This document shows positions 35,808 to 44,077 of a stretch of 64,000 nt of DNA, piece after piece. The notes under the pieces were generated by a model. It was not told where the DNA came from and ran no database searches. It saw nothing but the letters and a program-made list of their open reading frames with translations. A program made the position numbers and the translations under genes. Origin of the DNA: Sphingomonas flavescens (lineage in GTDB: Bacteria > Pseudomonadota > Alphaproteobacteria > Sphingomonadales > Sphingomonadaceae); contig NZ_CP133016.1 of NCBI RefSeq assembly GCF_030866745.1, forward strand, positions 992,001-1,056,000, in the 5' to 3' direction. How positions within the stretch are numbered: the stretch's first letter is position 1; every line of letters starts with the position of its first letter.

Positions 35808-37580
35808 ATGGAAGGCTTGCTCGAGCGAAACACCTCGATGTCGGAGCAACTCGCGCCGCCGGGCGCCACCGCGACGCGCGACACGCTGCCACGCCGCCTG
35901 GCCGATTTTCGGACTTTGGGCGAGGCGCTCGACTATGCCGCTACGGGCCAGCGCGGACTCAACTTCCACGACGCGCGCGGGACGTTGACGCGCAACTATC
36001 CCTATTCTGAACTGCGCACCGACGCGCTGGTCGCCGCGCGCCGTCTCATGGCGATCGGCATCAAGCCCGGCGACCGCGTGGCCCTGATTGCCGAGACCGG
36101 CGCGGAATTCGCCGCCGTTTTCTTCGGCGCCGTCTATGCCGGGGCCTGGCCGGTTCCCTTGCCGCTGCCGACCAGCTTTGGCGGCCGTGACGCCTATGTC
36201 GACCAGCTCGCCGTGCAGCTGAACAGCTCCGATCCGGCGCTCCTCCTCTATCCGCCCGAGCTTGCGGATTTCTGCCAGCAGGCGGCTGAGCGCTCGGGCG
36301 TTCAATCGCGCGACTGGGACTCGCTTCAAAGTCTTGAGCCCGCGACCGGCGACCTGCCGTCGGCCAATCCCGACGACATCGCCTATCTGCAATATTCCAG
36401 CGGTTCGACTCGCTTCCCGCACGGCGTCGCGGTCACGCATGAAGCGCTGCTCGACAATCTTCACGCGCATGGCGTCGGACTTCAGGTGACCGAAGACGAT
36501 CGCGTCATCTCCTGGCTCCCCTGGTATCACGACATGGGCCTGGTCGGTTGCTTTCTCTCGCCGGTCGCGATGCAGATGTCGGTCGACTATCTGAAGACCG
36601 AGGATTTCGCGCGGCGCCCCCTCGCCTGGCTCGACATGATTACGCGCAACCCGGGTAACAGCGTCAGTTACTCGCCGACCTTCGGCTACGACATTTGCTC
36701 GCGCCGCATGAGTTCGCAGACCCGCGCCGAGGACCGCTTCGATCTGTCGCGCTGGCGGATCGCCGGCAATGGCGCGGACATGATCCGGCCCGAAGTGATG
36801 CAGGCGTTCGTCGACAGCTTCGACGCCGCCGGCTTCAAGGCCAGCGCCTTCTGCCCGAGCTATGGTCTCGCCGAGGCCACGCTCGCCGTGTCGCTGATGC
36901 CCCCGGGTGAAGGCATCCGCCTCGAATTGGTCGAGGAGAGCGAACTGTCCGGTGGTGCGCAGGAGACCGGCCGTCCCCGCCGCTACCGCGCCGTCGTTAA
37001 CTGCGGCCGCGCGGTCGAGGGCATGGAGATCGAAATCCGTGGGCCGGACGGCGACCTGTTGCCCGACCGCGGCATCGGCAAGGTGTTCGTTCGCGGCAAA
37101 TCCGTCATGCACAGCTATTTCCGCGATCCGGAATCGACCGACGCCTGCCTCAGCGCCGACGGTTGGCTCGATACCGGCGACATGGGGTACCTCTCGTCGG
37201 GCTACATCTTCATCGTCGGCCGCGCGAAGGACATGATCATCATCAACGGCCGCAATCACTGGCCGCAGGACATCGAATGGGCCGTCGAGCAGCTGCCCGG
37301 CTTCAAGTCCGGTGACATTGCCGCCTTTGCGATCACCGGTCCCTCCGGCGAGGAAACACCCGCGGTGCTCGTGCACTGCCGCATCTCGGACAATGACGAG
37401 CGTGGCCGCCTGCGCGACGAGATCCGCGAGCGCGTCCGGGCCATCACCGGCATCACGCCGGTGGTCGAGCTCGTCCCGCCGCGCACGCTGCCGCGTACTA
37501 GCTCCGGCAAGCTTTCACGCACCAAAGCGCGCAATCTCTACTTGTCCGGCGAGATCCAGCCCTACGATATCGCCGCCTAG
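35808..37580 (+). CDS. Fatty acyl-AMP ligase (FAAL)
   Basis: 590 aa. Adenylating-enzyme motifs are LQYSSGSTRFPHGVAVTH (phosphate loop), ISWLPWYHDMGLVG, the adenine-binding PSYGLAEATLAV, GWLDTGDMGY and the hinge GRAKDMIIINGRNHWPQDIE; the C-terminal subdomain ends SSGKLSRTKARN. The YHDMGL block and NGRNHWPQDIE are FAAL rather than CoA-ligase traits. FAALs make acyl-adenylates and load acyl carrier proteins for lipid or polyketide assembly. No ACP, PKS or sphingolipid gene is adjacent, so its partner is elsewhere. A start at codon 11 (35838) is possible. Confidence 0.92.
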   Translation: MEGLLERNTSMSEQLAPPGATATRDTLPRRLADFRTLGEALDYAATGQRGLNFHDARGTLTRNYPYSELRTDALVAARRLMAIGIKPGDRVALIAETGAEFAAVFFGAVYAGAWPVPLPLPTSFGGRDAYVDQLAVQLNSSDPALLLYPPELADFCQQAAERSGVQSRDWDSLQSLEPATGDLPSANPDDIAYLQYSSGSTRFPHGVAVTHEALLDNLHAHGVGLQVTEDDRVISWLPWYHDMGLVGCFLSPVAMQMSVDYLKTEDFARRPLAWLDMITRNPGNSVSYSPTFGYDICSRRMSSQTRAEDRFDLSRWRIAGNGADMIRPEVMQAFVDSFDAAGFKASAFCPSYGLAEATLAVSLMPPGEGIRLELVEESELSGGAQETGRPRRYRAVVNCGRAVEGMEIEIRGPDGDLLPDRGIGKVFVRGKSVMHSYFRDPESTDACLSADGWLDTGDMGYLSSGYIFIVGRAKDMIIINGRNHWPQDIEWAVEQLPGFKSGDIAAFAITGPSGEETPAVLVHCRISDNDERGRLRDEIRERVRAITGITPVVELVPPRTLPRTSSGKLSRTKARNLYLSGEIQPYDIAA

Positions 37581-37592
37581 CTCAACGTTCGC

Positions 37593-37630
37593 GCGCCGCG
37601 CAGTTCGCGTGAACGCAACGAGCGCGGCGC
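37593..37630. terminator. Inverted repeat between convergent acyl-AMP ligase and kinase genes
   Basis: GCGCCGCGC (37593-37601) and GCGCGGCGC (37622-37630) form a perfect 9-bp stem around a 20-base loop, just after the ligase stop and touching the stop codon of the convergent kinase gene. No T-run follows on either strand. It is plausible as a bidirectional terminator of modest strength. Confidence 0.35.
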
Positions 37631-39255
37631 TAACTCGGCAGTTTCGGAGGCACGGTTTTCTTCAGCCGGCCGGAGATCTGGCACACCAGCCCGTCCGGCT
37701 GGAAGTCGAGATCGACGGTCCCATGCAATTCGGCGGCCAGGCCGCGCTTAATCAGCCGCGTTCCGAAACCCTCGGTCGTGGGCTGCGTGACTGCTGGCCC
37801 GCCAACCTCGCGCCATGTCAGGTCGAAACGGCCATTATCTTCCGTCCACGATAGATCGATGGTTCCGCCGTCGGTGCTAAGCGCGCCATATTTGGATGCG
37901 TTGGTCGCAAGCTCGTGGATCGCCAGCGCCAGCGTCACCGCCGTCTGCGGGGCGATCTTGAAGTCGGGGCCGTCCATCGCGCAACGGCGCTCGTGACAGA
38001 AGGGCCGCAGCGCCGCGGTGACGATCTGCTTCATCGACGCGGCCTCCCACCGCTGCTCGGTCAGCAGATTATGTGCAGCTGCCAATGCTGTCAGCCGCGA
38101 TTCAAACGATTTGATCGCCTCCCCGGGCGACGCTTGGTCGCGGAACGTCTGGTGGGCCAGACTCTGCACGATCGCGAGGGTGTTCTTCACGCGGTGATTG
38201 AGTTCGCCGATCAGGATTTGCTGATGACGCTCGCCCTCCGCGCGCGCGGCGAACGACTGGCGCAGCGTATCGCCAACCTCATCGATTTCCCGGATCCCCG
38301 TCCGCCTGATCCCGTCACCACCGCCGCCCGGACGGGAAGCGTCGACCAGCGCGTGTACCGACCCGACGAGCTTGGCACCGATCAGCGCCGCCAGTGCAGC
38401 CCCTGCGAGCAGGATGAAGAGTGCGAGCAACGATCCCCGCCAGACGGCGAGCCGCGTCGCGTTGTTCACCTGCTCAATGGGAGACCCGACGATCACCGAC
38501 CAGCCCGTCAACGGGGATCGATTGAAGGCGGACAGCATTGCCACGCCTTCCAGGCTCTTTGTCTGCAGCACCGCCGAATTGGACCGCGACAAGGCCGCCT
38601 TCAACGGGCCCGTCGCGGGGTGACCGACAAACTGGTCGGGCTTGATGTTACGCCAGATCACGCGACCCGACGTGTCGACCAGCGTCGCAATATTCCCGGT
38701 TGCGGTACTCTCGCGCGTGATGATGTGATCGAACGACCGCGGCCGGTAGAGCACCGAAATCGCGAATTCCGGCCTCGCCTCCGTTCCGAGCGGCACATCG
38801 ACGCACACGATGTTCGGCTCGACCGCGCCGCGCGACAGGTCGCAGATGTGGATTTTGCCCCGGTCGAACGCCCGCCACATTTCCGCGGGCGGCGTTGAGC
38901 GGGGCAAGGGCGCGCCCGCGGGCAACAGCGTGTTCACATATTGCTGCCCGTTACGATCGTGAATGACGACCCAGGCGTCGCTGTCTCCCAGCGCGACGCG
39001 CGCCTGCCTGTCGAGCCGCGCCCAATTGTGCGTCGCCGCAGCATTGGACGCGCTGATCGCGCGCAGAACGCCGACGGCCCTGCCAATCTTGCCATCGACG
39101 GCGATGGACAGCGCCTTGGCGGTCTCCCGCGTCTGCGCCTCGGCGCGCTGCCGGTTAACGGCATTGGCCTGCGCCATGACCAGTCCGAACGCGGTTGTCG
39201 CGAGGATGAGGCAGATCGCGACCAGCGCGAACAGATAAACCCGAATCGAACGCAC
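37630..39255 (-). CDS. HWE/HisKA_2-type sensor histidine kinase
   Basis: 541 aa from a GTG at 39255 with GGGGGAG upstream; the frame opens at a TTG at 39273. A first membrane helix (about 5-27) and a second (about 265-290, LLALFILLAGAALAALIG) flank an extracytoplasmic sensor. The phosphoacceptor region is GELNHRVKNTLAIVQSLAHQTFR, followed by the N box HELATNASKYGALS and G box FGTRLIKRGLAAEL. This family signals in alphaproteobacterial general stress or light pathways, often to PhyR-like or single-domain regulators. No partner gene is adjacent, so the output is unknown. Confidence 0.9.
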   Translation of the reverse strand: MRSIRVYLFALVAICLILATTAFGLVMAQANAVNRQRAEAQTRETAKALSIAVDGKIGRAVGVLRAISASNAAATHNWARLDRQARVALGDSDAWVVIHDRNGQQYVNTLLPAGAPLPRSTPPAEMWRAFDRGKIHICDLSRGAVEPNIVCVDVPLGTEARPEFAISVLYRPRSFDHIITRESTATGNIATLVDTSGRVIWRNIKPDQFVGHPATGPLKAALSRSNSAVLQTKSLEGVAMLSAFNRSPLTGWSVIVGSPIEQVNNATRLAVWRGSLLALFILLAGAALAALIGAKLVGSVHALVDASRPGGGGDGIRRTGIREIDEVGDTLRQSFAARAEGERHQQILIGELNHRVKNTLAIVQSLAHQTFRDQASPGEAIKSFESRLTALAAAHNLLTEQRWEAASMKQIVTAALRPFCHERRCAMDGPDFKIAPQTAVTLALAIHELATNASKYGALSTDGGTIDLSWTEDNGRFDLTWREVGGPAVTQPTTEGFGTRLIKRGLAAELHGTVDLDFQPDGLVCQISGRLKKTVPPKLPS

Positions 39256-39381
39256 GCGAACTCCCCCGCCCAATCCCGCTATTTAGCAGGTCTCCCGCCG
39301 CGCACTATTGGGCCAAAGGGCAAGTCCCTGCGTACTTGTATTAAATCCCGATTTACAACAATCTATGTGATAGGAACGGGA

Positions 39382-39666
39382 GTGGAGACGAAGATCGTGC
39401 ACCGGATGCAAGGCTGGGTCGGCCGCAAGGACCGGCAACCCGTTGCCGTCGACGCAACCGTGCATGAAGATGACGGAACCGCGACCGACGTCCGTCTGAC
39501 CGACATTTCCGAAGAAGGCTGCCGGATCGAGGGTGATCGCGATTTCCGGATCGGACAACGCGTGCAGATCGCCATTCCTGACGTAGGTCGCGTCAGCGCG
39601 CAAATCCGCTGGGCGCTCATGGGCAGCGCCGGCGCGAAGTTCGTGGACGATAGCGGGGAAGACTGA
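39382..39666 (+). CDS. PilZ-domain protein
   Basis: 94 aa from the GTG at 39382 (AGGAACGGG upstream); the GTG at 39397 or ATG at 39406 are possible later starts. A single PilZ domain fills the protein: GRKDRQPVAVDATV, VRLTDISEEGCRIEGD, IGQRVQIAIP and AQIRWALMGSAGAKFVD. The RxxxR element (RKDRQ) and the (D/N)xSxxG element (DISEEG) needed for c-di-GMP binding are both recognisable, although the first is a variant. It may be a c-di-GMP receptor affecting motility or envelope. It is divergent from the histidine kinase. Confidence 0.82.
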   Translation: METKIVHRMQGWVGRKDRQPVAVDATVHEDDGTATDVRLTDISEEGCRIEGDRDFRIGQRVQIAIPDVGRVSAQIRWALMGSAGAKFVDDSGED

Positions 39667-39768
39667 ACTCAACTCGGGCGCGAATTCATCGGCGTCATGA
39701 CAATCTTTTCATGCGATCGTCACGCGATTCATCTTTCGCCGTCGTGATGACTGACGCAAAGCCAAACC

Positions 39769-40800
39769 ATGCGCGCGCCAACGGTTACCGCGATAGTGCC
39801 GGTCCACAACCGGGCGGGCCGGGTCAGCCGGGCCGTCGCTAGCCTGGCCGCGCAAACGCTTGACGATATGGAGATCATCGTCGTCGACGACGGATCGACC
39901 GACAATTCGGCTGAAGCCGCGGAGCGTGCGGCACCCGGCCAGGTCCGTGTTCTCCGCCACAGCAGCAACCGTGGCATCCCGGCCGCGCGGAATACGGGCC
40001 TCGAGGCAGCGCAAGGCCGCTACGTCGCGTGGCTGGACAGTGACGACATTGCAAACCCCCGTCGGCTAGAACGTCAAGTCCGCTTTCTCGACCGTCGCGT
40101 CGACCTGGCCATGGTGGGTTCCGCCGCCCGCTGCATCGGACCGGACGGACGGCGGAAGCGCGGCGTGCGCATGCCGCTGCTCGATCATCGCGCCATCGCA
40201 CCCGCGCTGCTGTTCCGGTCGCCTTTCCAGCAATCGACCGTCATGGGCCGCGCATCGATCCTGAAGCAGTTTCTTTACCGGGAAGAGTATTCGGTCTGCG
40301 AAGACCTCGACATGTTCATTCGCCTCAGCGTCCGGCACCGCGTCGGCAACATGCACGACGTCCTTGTCGACCGCACCATCCACCCCGGCCAGATCGGGCG
40401 GCGCGAAGGCGATCTCGTCCGCGACCGCAAGCGGAAGCTGCTGGCCTCCCAACTCGCCGATCTGCAACTAGCCTTCACGCCCGATGACCTGGATCGCCAC
40501 GTCACGCTTGGCGCTCCGAAGAACGAGCCCCAATCTCGCGAGATGATGGATTGGGCGCAGCAATGGCTCGAAAGGCTGCGGCAGGCGAACAACAGGGTCG
40601 GCAGATACGATCCCAACGGACTTGCGCTTGCTTCGGCGATGACCTGGGTGACGCTGTGCCGCGCCGACATGCGGGGTCATCACCCAATTCGCGCCTTGCG
40701 GGAGCTGGTCGGTTCGTCGCTCACGCTCGGATTTCTCGGCTCCGCCGGCATAAGCTGGATTTCGGAAGCCCTGCCGACGTTGTTAGGAAGCCTCGGATGA
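39769..40800 (+). CDS. Glycosyltransferase family 2
   Basis: 343 aa. The GT-A fold N-terminus is textbook: VTAIVPVHNRAGRVSRAVASL, MEIIVVDDGSTDNS and YVAWLDSDDIANP, where the DSD acidic cluster coordinates the metal and nucleotide sugar. The C-terminal third is helical (WAQQWLERLRQ, LASAMTWVTLC) and variable, setting acceptor specificity. No signal peptide or membrane helix, so it acts in the cytoplasm or at the inner membrane. Its stop overlaps the start of the COG4705 protein (ATGA), linking the two in one transcript. Confidence 0.92.
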   Translation: MRAPTVTAIVPVHNRAGRVSRAVASLAAQTLDDMEIIVVDDGSTDNSAEAAERAAPGQVRVLRHSSNRGIPAARNTGLEAAQGRYVAWLDSDDIANPRRLERQVRFLDRRVDLAMVGSAARCIGPDGRRKRGVRMPLLDHRAIAPALLFRSPFQQSTVMGRASILKQFLYREEYSVCEDLDMFIRLSVRHRVGNMHDVLVDRTIHPGQIGRREGDLVRDRKRKLLASQLADLQLAFTPDDLDRHVTLGAPKNEPQSREMMDWAQQWLERLRQANNRVGRYDPNGLALASAMTWVTLCRADMRGHHPIRALRELVGSSLTLGFLGSAGISWISEALPTLLGSLG

Positions 40801-41606
40801 CGACCCGCGACACGCTCAGCAAGGTCCCTGCGGTCACGCTCGGATTCTGGATCGTCAAAATCCTCGCGACGACGCTCGGCGAGACCGGCGGCGACACTGT
40901 CACCATGACCTGGCTGGGCGAGACGACGGCCCACCCCGCCCCCTACGGCTATTTGATCGGCACCGGGATTTTCGGCCTGCTTCTGATTGCATTTGTCGTC
41001 GCTCAGGTCCGCGCGCGCGGCTTCAATCCCTGGCTCTACTGGGCGACCATCATCGCCTCGACGACCTGCGGGACCACCCTTGCCGACTTCGCCGATCGAT
41101 CGCTCGGCATCGGCTATCCCGGCGGGTCGTTGCTGCTCCTCGCCTGTGTATTGCTGTCGCTATTCGTCTGGTGGCGGACAATCGGCACCGTCGACGTCAA
41201 CACCGTCGCCACCCCGCGGGAGGAGATCTTCTACTGGATCACCATCACCTTCTCCCAGACGCTGGGCACCGCGCTTGCCGACTGGAGCGCCGATCCGCTC
41301 AGCGAAGGCGGCTGGGGACTTGGTTATTCGGGGGGTGCGCTCGTGTTCGGCACCGGACTCGCGATACTCGCGATCCTCTATTTCTCGACGAAGGTGTCGC
41401 GCGTTTTCCTCTTCTGGGCTGCCTTCATCCTGACCCGACCGCTCGGCGCGACCGTCGGCGACTGGCTCGACAAGCCGGTCGCCAAGGGCGGCCTCGAGCT
41501 CAGCCGCCCGATCGCGACAGCCGTACTCGCGGTTGCCATCGTCGCCCTGATATTGCTGCTCCCGCAGCGCGCAGGGCGGCACCCGTCGGCCGCTCCCGCA
41601 TCCTGA
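40797..41606 (+). CDS. COG4705-family polytopic membrane protein
   Basis: 269 aa starting in an ATGA overlap with the glycosyltransferase gene. About eight hydrophobic segments alternate with four copies of a related polar motif: TTLGETGGDT, STTCGTTLADF, SQTLGTALADW and TRPLGATVGDW. This repeated G-T/D pattern within membrane helices is the hallmark of COG4705 proteins, which are predicted transporters or membrane enzymes without a tested function. The final segment is followed by a short basic tail. Translational coupling to a glycosyltransferase is the only functional hint. Confidence 0.85.
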   Translation: MTTRDTLSKVPAVTLGFWIVKILATTLGETGGDTVTMTWLGETTAHPAPYGYLIGTGIFGLLLIAFVVAQVRARGFNPWLYWATIIASTTCGTTLADFADRSLGIGYPGGSLLLLACVLLSLFVWWRTIGTVDVNTVATPREEIFYWITITFSQTLGTALADWSADPLSEGGWGLGYSGGALVFGTGLAILAILYFSTKVSRVFLFWAAFILTRPLGATVGDWLDKPVAKGGLELSRPIATAVLAVAIVALILLLPQRAGRHPSAAPAS

Positions 41607-41650
41607 GCCTTGCGCCGGGCGCGCTGCCTAGCTACCTGCGCCGGCGGCCT

Positions 41651-41726
41651 AGGGGTATAGCTCAGTTGGTAGAGCATCGGTCTCCAAAACCGAGGGTCGT
41701 GGGTTCGAGTCCCTCTGCCCCTGCCA
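41651..41726 (+). tRNA. tRNA-Trp (CCA anticodon)
   Basis: A 76-base cloverleaf. The acceptor arms AGGGGTA and TGCCCCT pair fully apart from one G-U, with discriminator G and an encoded CCA end. The D arm contains AGCTCAGTTGGTAGAGC, the anticodon arm reads TCGGTCTCCAAAACCGA with anticodon CCA, and the T arm is GTGGGTTCGAGTCCCTC. It begins the conserved tRNA-Trp-secE-nusG order, but an inserted PEP-CTERM gene separates it from secE. Confidence 0.97.
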
Positions 41727-41807
41727 AAGCTTGATCCGCGGAGCGCGGCGAAGCAGCGCGAAGAGACGGAGAAGGCCGGATGGCCTGCGCGAAGCGACAG
41801 GACCGAC

Positions 41808-41829
41808 GTCACGGGATCGCTCCCGTGAC
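41808..41829. terminator. GTCACGGGA hairpin, copy 1
   Basis: GTCACGGGA (41808-41816) and TCCCGTGAC (41821-41829) are perfect 9-bp arms around TCGC. It lies between the tRNA-Trp gene and the convergent PEP-CTERM gene, where a bidirectional terminator would be expected. The same arms recur at 43511-43533, and the bases before both copies share GCGAAGC and CGAAGAGAC blocks, so this is a repeat family as well. Confidence 0.5.
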
Positions 41830-41843
41830 GCAAGCCGCTGCCC

Positions 41844-42425
41844 TTACGCCAACTGCGGCATGACCCGTCGGCGTTGCGAGCGCCGCATCGTCATGCCGAT
41901 CCCCGCAAAGCCGACCAGCATCATCGCCCAACTTGCCGGCTCCGGCACCGCGCGAAAATTGAGGGATATCAGAGTCGCTCCGGACCTCTGATCGACAGTG
42001 CCGGTACCAACAAAACTCCCTGTCGCGCCGGTATAGGCGCCAGTGCCTCCAGTGATCGTGTAATTGGAGACGAGATCGAACAAGGTCGGACGCCCGATTT
42101 GACCCGGGACTGGTGTCGCCAAGCCAACTTGCGTGCCTGCAAATGATCCGTCCGCGAGCACGATATTGAAGGTGCCGGTAATCGGCTGCCCCACCGCTTG
42201 GCAGACGTCGGAACTGTAGGTGAAGCCTCCCAGCGTCGGGGACGTGCCTGCGGTTGGCAAGACGTAGGTATGGAAGAACCCCGACGCGCAGACGGACGGA
42301 TCGCCAACATTGCTGACGGCATTCATTACCGACCCACTGAATGCCACATCCGCCGCTTGCGCCGGCGCGGCCGCTCCGATCACCGCCAGCGGCAGCGCTG
42401 CCCTTTTCAAGCCTCGCATCATCAT
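41844..42425 (-). CDS. PEPxxWA-CTERM sorting-domain protein
   Basis: 193 aa. A signal peptide (to about residue 24, PAQAADV) starts a secreted beta-rich protein with repeated Thr/Gly/Ser segments (TYSSD, TGTFNIVLADG, TGGTGAYTGATGSFVGTG). The C-terminal sorting tail is VPEPASWAMMLVGFAGIG followed by an Arg-rich end. Such tails are cut by an exosortase during export, so the mature protein goes to the surface or exopolysaccharide. The exosortase is not in this window. The gene sits between tRNA-Trp and secE, in the opposite orientation to both. Confidence 0.9.
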   Translation of the reverse strand: MMMRGLKRAALPLAVIGAAAPAQAADVAFSGSVMNAVSNVGDPSVCASGFFHTYVLPTAGTSPTLGGFTYSSDVCQAVGQPITGTFNIVLADGSFAGTQVGLATPVPGQIGRPTLFDLVSNYTITGGTGAYTGATGSFVGTGTVDQRSGATLISLNFRAVPEPASWAMMLVGFAGIGMTMRRSQRRRVMPQLA

Positions 42426-42486
42426 CGTAAACTCCCTGTTAACTAGCGGACGCTGCCGCCTACGGCCCGCCGGCCCGCCGTTCGAT

Positions 42487-42512
42487 GATGATGTTGTGAT
42501 GATGTTGTGATG
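42487..42512. repeat. 11-bp tandem repeat upstream of the PEP-CTERM gene
   Basis: GATGATGTTGT occurs twice in tandem (42487-42497, 42498-42508) with a further GATG. It lies about 60-90 bp upstream of the PEP-CTERM start. The 11-bp period and GATGAT core resemble the repeats at 909-939. It may be an operator or a simple-sequence tract. Confidence 0.4.
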
Positions 42513-42579
42513 CGCCCGGCCGAACCCTTCTTGCCGGGCAACCTTGAAGACTCACGTCGCCGCCGCTAAGTGAGCCTCA

Positions 42580-42615
42580 GCCCCGCCGGCCGTCAGGTCC
42601 GCGGGGCGGTTTTTT
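42580..42615 (+). terminator. Intrinsic-terminator-like hairpin just upstream of secE
   Basis: GCCCCGC (42580-42586) pairs with GCGGGGC (42601-42607) around a 14-base loop and is followed by GG and six T residues (42610-42615). It ends 24 bp before the secE start. It may be the original terminator of tRNA-Trp displaced by the insertion, or an attenuator of secE-nusG. Confidence 0.6.
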
Positions 42616-42639
42616 ATCCGCAAGCGAGCAAGGGCAAAC

Positions 42640-42837
42640 GTGGCGAAAGTCTCCCCCGGCGAATTCATCCGTCAGGTCCGTGTCGAGACCTCCAAGGTCC
42701 ATTGGCCGACCCGCAAGGAAACCGTCGCGACCGGCATCATGGTGATCATCATGACCATGGTCCTCGCTTTTTTCTTCTTCGGCGTCGACGCCTTCTTCTC
42801 GACCGTCGTCAAATATCTGCTGAGCCTCCTCGGCTAG
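42640..42837 (+). CDS. secE: Preprotein translocase subunit SecE
   Basis: 65 aa from a GTG with GCAAGGGC upstream. It is the short, single-helix form of SecE: the amphipathic GEFIRQVRVETSKVHWPTRKE segment (quoted by parts EFIRQVR and WPTRKE) precedes one membrane helix (IMVIIMTMVLAFFFFGVDAFF). SecE clamps SecY in the translocon. nusG follows 25 bp downstream, the near-universal order. Transcription must start after the divergent PEP-CTERM promoter region or pass the hairpin just upstream. Confidence 0.97.
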   Translation: MAKVSPGEFIRQVRVETSKVHWPTRKETVATGIMVIIMTMVLAFFFFGVDAFFSTVVKYLLSLLG

Positions 42838-42862
42838 CCCTTACAGACAAGAGATCCGACAC

Positions 42863-43402
42863 ATGTCCCGCTGGTACATCATCCACGCTTATTCCGGCTT
42901 CGAGAACAAGGTCCGCGACGCGATCATGAGCGAAGCGAACCGCATGGGCCTGACGCCCTATGTCGAGCAGATCGAGGTCCCGACCGAGACGGTGACCGAG
43001 ATCAAGCGCGGCAAGAAGGTGCAGACCGACCGCAAGTTCATGCCTGGTTACGTGCTCGCGAAGCTGGAGATGAACGACGAGGTCTACCACCTCGTCAAGA
43101 ACACGCCCAAGGTCACCGGCTTCCTCGGCAACGGCGGCAAGCCGCAGGCCATCCCGGACGCGCAGGCCGCGCGCATGCTCGACACCAAGGAAGAAGCCGC
43201 CGCCCACGGCGCCAAGCCCAAGATCAACGTCGACTATGAGATCGGCGATGCGGTCAAGGTGCTCGACGGCCCATTCGCCAGCTTCAACGGCGTCGTCGAG
43301 GAACTCGACTTCGACCGCGGCCGCGTGAAGGTCAGCGTCAGCATCTTCGGCCGCGCCACGCCGGTGGAGCTTGAGTTCGAACAGGTCGAACGCGTCAAGT
43401 AG
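42863..43402 (+). CDS. nusG: Transcription termination/antitermination factor NusG
   Basis: 179 aa. The NGN domain begins RWYIIHAYSGFENKVRD and includes the family block RKFMPGYVLAKLEMND; the C-terminal KOW domain has IGDAVKVLDGPFASFNGVVEELD and ends GRATPVELEFEQVERVK. NusG binds RNA polymerase beta-prime, suppresses pausing and contacts Rho or ribosomal protein S10. It is co-transcribed with secE. In most bacteria rplK follows directly; here 4.2 kb of unrelated genes intervene. Confidence 0.98.
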   Translation: MSRWYIIHAYSGFENKVRDAIMSEANRMGLTPYVEQIEVPTETVTEIKRGKKVQTDRKFMPGYVLAKLEMNDEVYHLVKNTPKVTGFLGNGGKPQAIPDAQAARMLDTKEEAAAHGAKPKINVDYEIGDAVKVLDGPFASFNGVVEELDFDRGRVKVSVSIFGRATPVELEFEQVERVK

Positions 43403-43510
43403 CGCCGAGCGCAGCGAAGCGATTGCGCAGCGATCGTCAGCTGCGTCGAAGAGACGCTACTGACCGGCCGGCGGGGCGTGAGGCCAAGCCGAGCAAGCCC
43501 GTCCGACGAG

Positions 43511-43533
43511 GTCACGGGATTCTCTCCCGTGAC
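43511..43533. terminator. GTCACGGGA hairpin, copy 2
   Basis: GTCACGGGA (43511-43519) and TCCCGTGAC (43525-43533) are perfect 9-bp arms around a 5-base loop. It lies between convergent nusG and the cupin gene, like copy 1 between tRNA-Trp and the PEP-CTERM gene. The approximately 100 bp before it share short blocks with the region before copy 1. Confidence 0.5.
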
Positions 43534-43547
43534 CCTTCTTCATAAAG

Positions 43548-43991
43548 CTATTTCGACGTCCGCGGATCGTCCTTCGGATCGACATAGGTAATCGCGAAGG
43601 GCCCCATGCCATCGACCTGGACCTCCAGCGGATCGGCGGTGAACACATAATGGTTCATCCCCGCCATCATCGTCACGTGATAGCCCTTGGTCAGGCTGCC
43701 GACGTTCGCCTTATCCAGCTTGTCGCCCATGCCATATGACAGCGTTCCCGCCGTCACCACGCGCACGGTCTCGTCGCCCGGATGCTTGTGCGGCGGCACG
43801 GTGTAACCCGCCGGCATCTTGATCCGCACGGTGAACGGCGCCGCCTTGCTCGGGTCTCCTTTCACCACGGCGATCTGGCCCCCGGCGGGAAGCCCCACGC
43901 CGGTCGCGTCCATCCACTTCATTCCCTTGGATTGGGCCGGTGCGCCGGTGACGAAAGCGGCAGCAGCGGCAAGCAACAGAAAGCGGTGCAT
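43548..43991 (-). CDS. Secreted cupin-domain protein
   Basis: 147 aa from the ATG at 43991 (frame open to 44120). A signal peptide (MHRFLLLAAAAAFVTGAPA) exports a single cupin barrel. The metal-site motif is MPAGYTVPPHKHPGDETVRVV, in which the His-X-His and downstream Glu fit cupin motif 1; the second motif GYHVTMMAGMNHYVF supplies the last histidine. Such small periplasmic cupins may be dioxygenases or sensors; no substrate can be inferred. It is the first of the minus-strand genes that separate nusG from rplK. Confidence 0.82.
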   Translation of the reverse strand: MHRFLLLAAAAAFVTGAPAQSKGMKWMDATGVGLPAGGQIAVVKGDPSKAAPFTVRIKMPAGYTVPPHKHPGDETVRVVTAGTLSYGMGDKLDKANVGSLTKGYHVTMMAGMNHYVFTADPLEVQVDGMGPFAITYVDPKDDPRTSK

Positions 43992-44077
43992 AAGTACCCC
44001 CAAATGCAAACCTTCCCGCCGCGCCGCATAGCAGGAAACAGCCGCGCATTCTCGTGACAAATGCGCCGGCCCCTGGC

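Noticed and set aside
35472..37376. A 634-codon minus-strand open frame
   Set aside because: Antisense to the acyl-AMP ligase and running into recX in another frame; no family features.
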